A program made the translations under genes and the position numbers. From an uncultured Planctomycetota bacterium (lineage in GTDB: Bacteria; Planctomycetota; UBA1135; GCA-002686595): a stretch of 11,166 bases of DNA. Position 1 is the first letter of the stretch. Every line of letters starts with the position of its first letter. Below the pieces are notes generated by a model. It was not told where the DNA came from and did no database searches. It saw only the letters and a list, made by a program, of their open reading frames with translations. Location of the stretch: positions 1-11,166 of the forward strand of contig CAIKQM010000600.1 in the NCBI GenBank assembly GCA_903829565.1, given 5' to 3'. Of the stretch, positions 8,301-11,166 are shown in pieces.

Positions 8301-8420
8301 TGCACAGCCTCCGCAGATGGGAGTCGTAGCACAGTCAGTCGTGCAGGTTTGAGCCGTTGCAACTGCAGCGAGATGCAACGGAATCGCCAAGGCAGCAAGG
8401 CGCGTCAGCAAGTAAGTCAT
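5388..8420 (-). CDS. Large exported cysteine-rich protein with four tandem VLAND/Big_9-like Ig domains
   Basis: This 1010-residue protein is predicted to be secreted or displayed on the cell surface. The ATG at 8420 has an AGGA seven bases upstream and begins a clear signal peptide, with likely cleavage after residue 23 (ATA|QTC). Residues about 24-275 are a cysteine-rich, Asn/Thr-rich region with no recognised domain. Residues 278-690 are four tandem Ig-like repeats of about 95-110 residues, each with a 'VLAND' motif (298, 407, 502, 603) as in Big_9/cadherin-like adhesin repeats. Residues 691-1010 form a separate module beginning 'LLVYPKYDTRPGS' that I cannot assign; it contains an acidic loop NDDDQDG at 827-833 that resembles a calcium-binding DxDxDG loop. 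I count 42 cysteines, 39 of them before residue 691. There is no LPXTG, PEP-CTERM or C-terminal membrane segment. Role in adhesion or an extracellular matrix is an inference. It is divergent from the protease gene. Confidence 0.93.
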   Translation of the reverse strand: MTYLLTRLAALAIPLHLAAVATAQTCTTDCATTPICGGCAQTQTLVRQYRLPTPFLGQDKIGSPPLAATNLAVPQFDPALGTLKRVQYRFLADYTNVSIHVRNNSTSSTCTVNDTFSVQWTVGVQAPDGNTLTPLSIDTSGATLVLPGVVFSVNDFIDEFPFHAGSTIDQLGRCPNPANLTQVLCGTASTGGIDFGDERCRCVDPAPALTPLICKEVGAPGSSCWNTWVGGGNVNFTFTNTTSTTGSTPMGCGKFDIDFRALAQYEVEVRYLYCVNLPPVANDDVARTCTGVPVSVDVLANDFDRDSCGAPEPNGLVCGSVVVVNQPPLGEGSVAVVGCAGNQPCPTCRLVYTPPAGFVGTTSFTYRVGDGEGRTSNTARVDVRVCRPTTAEDTVRVCSGSSCPAPVLANDAAGSGCAPLNPASVVVSVPPLLGTAIPQANGTVIYTANPGASGLDQFRYRVADTDGCLSAETLVRVEICGPPTAVRDNLCLCPGSSTLLDVLANDLPGTCGPTDPSTLYLSSLPPPNSGISVSVEAGRLRITTSPVAPAGPVSFTYRAGYQVCGAPCGTEAVVCVQVQGAPTAQDDNVAWDRASMTEVLIPVLANDAASAGCTLGVPTLVPGSLYPPNSGVVTWQPASSSFRFVPAAGASANISFDYDLCQSCPNETGCGITCTTPCCVRARVYLGGECPTFNRLQPASLLVYPKYDTRPGSLTLLTLVNTDTQASTKVELRFVEAQACQATSRTFTLTPNDTLTMVASSQAPVGQLGYVYAYAKSTVPTAANPGGEPIVFNRLAGQELHLDGAAAIDWSVNAVAFKGIGRHGGPNDDDQDGVRDLNWRFGDGQLSEYEMAPEELHIPRFMGQRTADTSRVILLALSGGSSFTTTVSVRGWNDNEQSFSSTYSFVCWAEPLLTQLASITTENGLRSLGDDPQEIFGMTSRETGWLTLRGQTAASVMETIQGPAIYAVLVERVDGFAAADLPFERCQRHGDLLPKGPLGDGPNPVAGDGQ
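6351..7589 (-). repeat. Four tandem Ig-like (VLAND) repeats inside the surface-protein gene
   Basis: Approximate repeat borders on the - strand are 7589-7263, 7262-6981, 6980-6684 and 6683-6351. Each unit opens with a 'P.A.D' turn ('PPVANDD', 'RPTTAEDT', 'GPPTAVRDN', 'GAPTAQDDN'), then has VLAND and a Cys four to six residues after it (Cys308, 417, 511, 613), and the first three end in a 'V.V' strand with a Cys nearby. The copies are strongly diverged at the DNA level. One exception is a 14-bp identical stretch (6529-6542 and 6832-6845, exactly 303 bp apart) coding for PPNSG at matching places in units 3 and 4. Confidence 0.8.
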
Positions 8421-8602
8421 GGCAAGGTCCTAACGAACGGTCTACTAGTACGGGAGACTCCATGCGATCCGCTCAGCGGACTGCAGTTGTCGTGTGTGCA
8501 TGATCGTGTCTGGATCAGCAGCGGCAAGTGCGCTGAGTGCGAAGACAGCCTGAACTCGTGCGGATCCTTGACTACGCAGCTTGCGGTGTTGACGCTCTGC
8601 AC
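8421..8602. other. Divergent intergenic region between surface-protein and protease genes
   Basis: This 182-bp region is the longest gap in the window and must hold the promoters for two divergent genes. It has a perfect short palindrome at 8468-8480 (six-base arms TCCGCT/AGCGGA around one C), which could be an operator half-site pair or chance. TTGACT (8568-8573) and TTGACG (8589-8594) look like -35 boxes on the + strand, but neither has a good -10 at 16-18 bp. No convincing promoter was found for the - strand either. The region is open in the protease frame back to GTG 8537, so part of it could be coding if that start is used. Confidence 0.5.
8428..8431 (-). promoter_or_regulatory. Ribosome binding site of the surface-protein gene
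   Basis: Read on the - strand, AGGA lies seven bases before the ATG at 8420. It is the clearest Shine-Dalgarno-like match among the genes here and supports this start, which also gives a complete signal peptide. Confidence 0.5.
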
Positions 8603-10084
8603 ATGCACTTAGGCGACTGCCGTATCTCTACTGCCCTCATGGTTGGCTTCTCTGTGCTGGCACACACAGCCTGCACGGTAGAAGCCACACCGCCCATGAC
8701 CTCAACGCAGTTGTCCTTCGGGCAAGTGACGCGGCTCACCATTCGACCCGAGCAGAGTGACTCCGTGCAGGCCATGTGCGTGATCCCGCCCGATGCAGTG
8801 GCTGTCGAATGGCATGTGCGCGGTGCTCCCGTCGAGCTGGAGTGCGGCGCGCAACCTTTCGAAGCGATCCGTTCCGCTCACGAAGCCGCCGCGGGCACGC
8901 TGACGGAGTTGGGCACAGCAGTGCTACGTATCGATCGCTGGTCGGAACCGCCCCTACTCGCGGGCGTCTGGCACGCCGCATGGTCGGTGCATGGTTGGTC
9001 GTTGCCGCGGAGTCCAGATGGCGTCTTGACTTCCGTTTCCTTCGACATTGAGCCGCGTTTGCTCTTACCCCCTGCGCCTGTTGCGCTCGCCTATGGCACG
9101 CCTGTCAACGGAACTGTACAGGCCTCGGCCGGTCATACATGGCGCGCTGTGATCACGGTGCCCGCGGACGCCGAGGTACTGCGCGTGGACATCTTGGAAG
9201 CGGAGCAGGATCTTGATCTGCTGGCCTATCCAGGACGCGAACTGCGCGGGCTCGATGCCCAAGTACGGATGCGCAGTCGGCCGTATGGACGCGAACATCT
9301 GGTGGTTACCAAGCCTGCAGCCGGTGAATGGACCATCGAGGTCGTCGATCCTCTGGCGCTGCCGATGGACGCTGCATTCCGTGTACTCGCTACCGCAGCC
9401 GACTCTCCGCCCACTCTGAGTCTGGAGCCACTGACTCACCCCACCATGCCAGACAGCCAAGCACCCTGGCTGGCCAGTGTGGTCGAGGTGTGTACACCCG
9501 ATGGGACAGGGAGCGCCGTAAGCATTCACCCTTCGGGTGTGTACCTGACGAATGCGCACGTCGTCAGCCGGATGGGTGGTGGTGTAGCCACAGATATCGT
9601 GTTGTGCGTCACGCACGAGCTGGGCACGGCGCCGCGCGAGACCTATCAAGCAGAGGTGCTCGAGTATGACAGCGCAATGGACCTCGCACTGCTGCGCATC
9701 AGCGGCGACCGGCATGGACGACCGCTGCCCGTGGATTGGCGCGTGCCGAGTGTCGAGCTTGGGGAAACTGCACTACCGGAGTTGAGTAGCGAGCTCTACA
9801 TCGTGGGCTATCCAGGTGTAGGCACGCAGCGTTCGCGTCCTACTCTGACGCTCACTCGCGGCATCGTTGCAGGCTTTGAACGAGCGTCCAACGGCGGCTG
9901 GACCATCAAATCTGATGCCGAAATCACCTCCGGACATTCAGGAGGAGCCGCCTTCACTAGCGCGGGCCTCTTCATCGGCACACCGACCTCGCGCGTGGAA
10001 GATGGCGCCAGCCAGTTAGGTTTCATTCACACGCCTTCGATGCTGACGCCCGCCATGCGAGCACGCTTGGCGGCTCTCAAATGA
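8603..10084 (+). CDS. Exported trypsin-like serine protease with N-terminal PPC-like beta domains
   Basis: About 493 residues from ATG 8603. This start puts a hydrophobic export segment (ALMVGFSVLAHTAC) near the N-terminus; GTG 8537 and ATG 8639 are alternatives, and no start has a clear ribosome binding site. The 'LAHTAC' end is not a good lipobox. Residues about 30-155 look like a beta-sandwich I cannot name. Residues about 158-268 resemble a bacterial pre-peptidase C-terminal (PPC) domain, with 'GHTWRAVITVPADAEVLRV', 'DLDLLAYPG' and 'AGEWTIEV'. From about 287 the chain is a chymotrypsin-fold protease of the HtrA/Trypsin_2 kind with an intact triad: His319 in 'TNAHVV', Asp360 in 'SAMDLALLRI' and Ser446 in 'SGHSGGAAF'. 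No PDZ domain follows; the chain ends about 45 residues after the serine. It probably cleaves proteins in the periplasm or outside the cell. It converges on the ligase gene with a 13-bp gap. Confidence 0.87.
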   Translation: MHLGDCRISTALMVGFSVLAHTACTVEATPPMTSTQLSFGQVTRLTIRPEQSDSVQAMCVIPPDAVAVEWHVRGAPVELECGAQPFEAIRSAHEAAAGTLTELGTAVLRIDRWSEPPLLAGVWHAAWSVHGWSLPRSPDGVLTSVSFDIEPRLLLPPAPVALAYGTPVNGTVQASAGHTWRAVITVPADAEVLRVDILEAEQDLDLLAYPGRELRGLDAQVRMRSRPYGREHLVVTKPAAGEWTIEVVDPLALPMDAAFRVLATAADSPPTLSLEPLTHPTMPDSQAPWLASVVEVCTPDGTGSAVSIHPSGVYLTNAHVVSRMGGGVATDIVLCVTHELGTAPRETYQAEVLEYDSAMDLALLRISGDRHGRPLPVDWRVPSVELGETALPELSSELYIVGYPGVGTQRSRPTLTLTRGIVAGFERASNGGWTIKSDAEITSGHSGGAAFTSAGLFIGTPTSRVEDGASQLGFIHTPSMLTPAMRARLAALK

Positions 10085-10097
10085 AGACCGCTGCTGT

Positions 10098-11166
10098 CTA
10101 GTTTACTTGACGGGTGCGGCCGGCCCAGTGCGGCTCACGCAAGACAGCCTTCTGGATCTTTCCTGAACCCGTGCGCGGCAAGGCTTCCAGGAACTCCAGC
10201 ACCTTAGGGGCCTTGTAGCGGGCAATACGCGCCTTGACCCACTCCACGAGCTCACTCTCCGTGGCAGACCGCCCCGCACGCAACACGACAGCGGCACGCA
10301 CCGCTTCGCCGAGATGCGCATCGGGCACGCCGTACACCGCACACTCCAACACCGCAGGGTGTGCCGCCAGCGCATGCTCGACTTCGGTGGAATAGACGTT
10401 CTCGCCACCGGACAGGATCATGTCTTTGGCCCTATCCACGATCGTGACATAGCCCTCGCTGTCGACCACAGCGAGATCACCCGTCTTCAACCATCCATTG
10501 GCAAACACACGCGCGGTCTCCTCGGGCTTGTTCCAATAGCCCTTCATCACCGTCGAGCCGCGCACACGAATCTCGCCGACCTCGACCTCATCCGCGCGCA
10601 CGGCCGTGCCGTCTTCACGACAGACCTGCAGCTCTACGGTTGCATAGGGGCGACCGGTCTTGGCGCGCAAGGCGAGCTGCTGATCCAGCGGCAGAGCACG
10701 ATGGTGCTGCGCCAACAAGGACATGGTCAAGTACGGAGAGGTCTCCGTCATGCCGTAGGTGTTCACATACTCGCAGCCATACACCGCTACGATCTCAGCC
10801 ACGAGTGCGGGTGCGATCGGTGCCCCGCCCGACAACACGGCGCGCAAGGCATCCCAGTTGCGTCCACGCGCCGACTCATCACGAGTCATCGCATTCAGCA
10901 TGGTCGGAATCAGGTTGGTGATGGTGGCGCGCTCCTGTTCCAACAGATCCAGGGCGGCGCGAGCCTCAAAACGCGGCAAAAACAGGTGTGTCGCCCCTAC
11001 CCAGGTGAAGGCGAAGGTGGCCCAAGCATCAGCGAGGTGGAACATCGCCGCGATGTGAGCCCAGCGATCACGATCGGTAAGCGACAACTCCGCGATGGCC
11101 CCCAACGAATGCGCCAGCACGTTGGCATGCGTCAACATCACGCCTTTGGGTACGCCTGTAGTACCG
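10098..11166 (-). CDS. AMP-forming acyl-CoA synthetase (ANL superfamily), 5' end outside window
   Basis: The frame is open to the window edge, so only the last ~355 residues are seen; about 150-200 N-terminal residues are missing compared with usual ~500-residue members. The first visible residues are 'GTTGVPKGVMLTHANV' (11165-11118), the phosphate-binding A3 motif. Further on are 'LSGGAPI', the adenine/acyl-site motif 'NTYGMTETSP' (about 10761-10732), 'GWLKTGDLAVVD' with the ribose-binding Asp, the hinge region 'VDRAKDMILSGGENVYSTEVE', and the catalytic lysine in 'PRTGSGKIQKAVLRE' near the C-terminus. All key residues are in place. The enzyme would activate a carboxylic acid as acyl-AMP and transfer it to CoA in the cytoplasm. 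The hinge wording is typical of fatty-acid and related CoA ligases, but chain length or aromatic preference cannot be told. The tail after the lysine motif ends at a TAG at 10100-10098. Confidence 0.93.
   Translation of the reverse strand, partial: GTTGVPKGVMLTHANVLAHSLGAIAELSLTDRDRWAHIAAMFHLADAWATFAFTWVGATHLFLPRFEARAALDLLEQERATITNLIPTMLNAMTRDESARGRNWDALRAVLSGGAPIAPALVAEIVAVYGCEYVNTYGMTETSPYLTMSLLAQHHRALPLDQQLALRAKTGRPYATVELQVCREDGTAVRADEVEVGEIRVRGSTVMKGYWNKPEETARVFANGWLKTGDLAVVDSEGYVTIVDRAKDMILSGGENVYSTEVEHALAAHPAVLECAVYGVPDAHLGEAVRAAVVLRAGRSATESELVEWVKARIARYKAPKVLEFLEALPRTGSGKIQKAVLREPHWAGRTRQVN

Noticed and set aside
8537..8602. GTG 8537 as the protease start
   Set aside because: It would put 22 polar residues and three acidic or charged groups before the export segment. 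ATG 8603 gives a more usual exported N-terminus, though this is not certain.
8639..8690. Lipoprotein signal ending at the Cys of LAHTAC in the protease
   Set aside because: The residues before the Cys (H-T-A) do not fit the lipobox, which wants a Leu-like residue at -3.
1..11166. Mobile element, CRISPR array, tRNA or rRNA
   Set aside because: No transposase or integrase motif, no terminal inverted repeats, no regularly spaced short repeats and no tRNA-like cloverleaf were found by reading both strands.

Overview
This window is a stretch of a GC-rich bacterial chromosome with seven protein-coding genes and almost no non-coding DNA. Two genes run off the ends. The codon use is typical of a high-GC genome. 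A very large exported protein with tandem VLAND-type Ig-like repeats, a PPC-fused trypsin-like protease, and a Reg_prop/Y_Y_Y histidine kinase together suggest an environmental Gram-negative of the Planctomycetota kind. That placement is an inference from gene content only; no rRNA or marker gene is present. I see no tRNA, rRNA, CRISPR array, insertion sequence, integrase or phage gene.

Left part (1-5383, all + strand). The window opens inside the last ~237 codons of a spermidine/spermine synthase-like aminopropyltransferase-fold protein. After 23 bp comes a two-component system: a 1011-residue membrane histidine kinase with an exported beta-propeller sensor (Reg_prop repeats, Y_Y_Y domain, one membrane segment, HisKA_3 and HATPase_c), then a NarL/LuxR-type response regulator. 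Their stop and start overlap as ATGA, so they are translationally coupled. A short gap holding a possible weak promoter leads to an NAD(P)-binding SDR-type epimerase/dehydratase.

Middle (5388-8420, - strand). A 1010-residue exported, cysteine-rich protein ends only 4 bp from the epimerase stop. It has a signal peptide, an N-terminal region of about 250 residues, four tandem Big_9/VLAND-like Ig domains, and a C-terminal module of about 320 residues that I cannot assign, containing a DxDxDG-like calcium loop.

Right part. A 182-bp divergent intergenic region separates the surface protein from an exported trypsin-like serine protease on the + strand (about 493 aa), which carries PPC-like beta domains before the catalytic domain. 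The protease converges, with a 13-bp gap, on a - strand AMP-forming acyl-CoA synthetase whose N-terminal third lies beyond the window.

Functional reading: the kinase and regulator form one signalling unit with an unknown periplasmic ligand and unknown targets. The divergent surface protein and protease are both envelope or secreted products and could be co-regulated or act on each other, but the sequence gives only adjacency for this. The other genes look like ordinary metabolism. I did not find a clearly new multi-gene system. The most unusual item is the cysteine-rich repeat protein with its unassigned C-terminal module.
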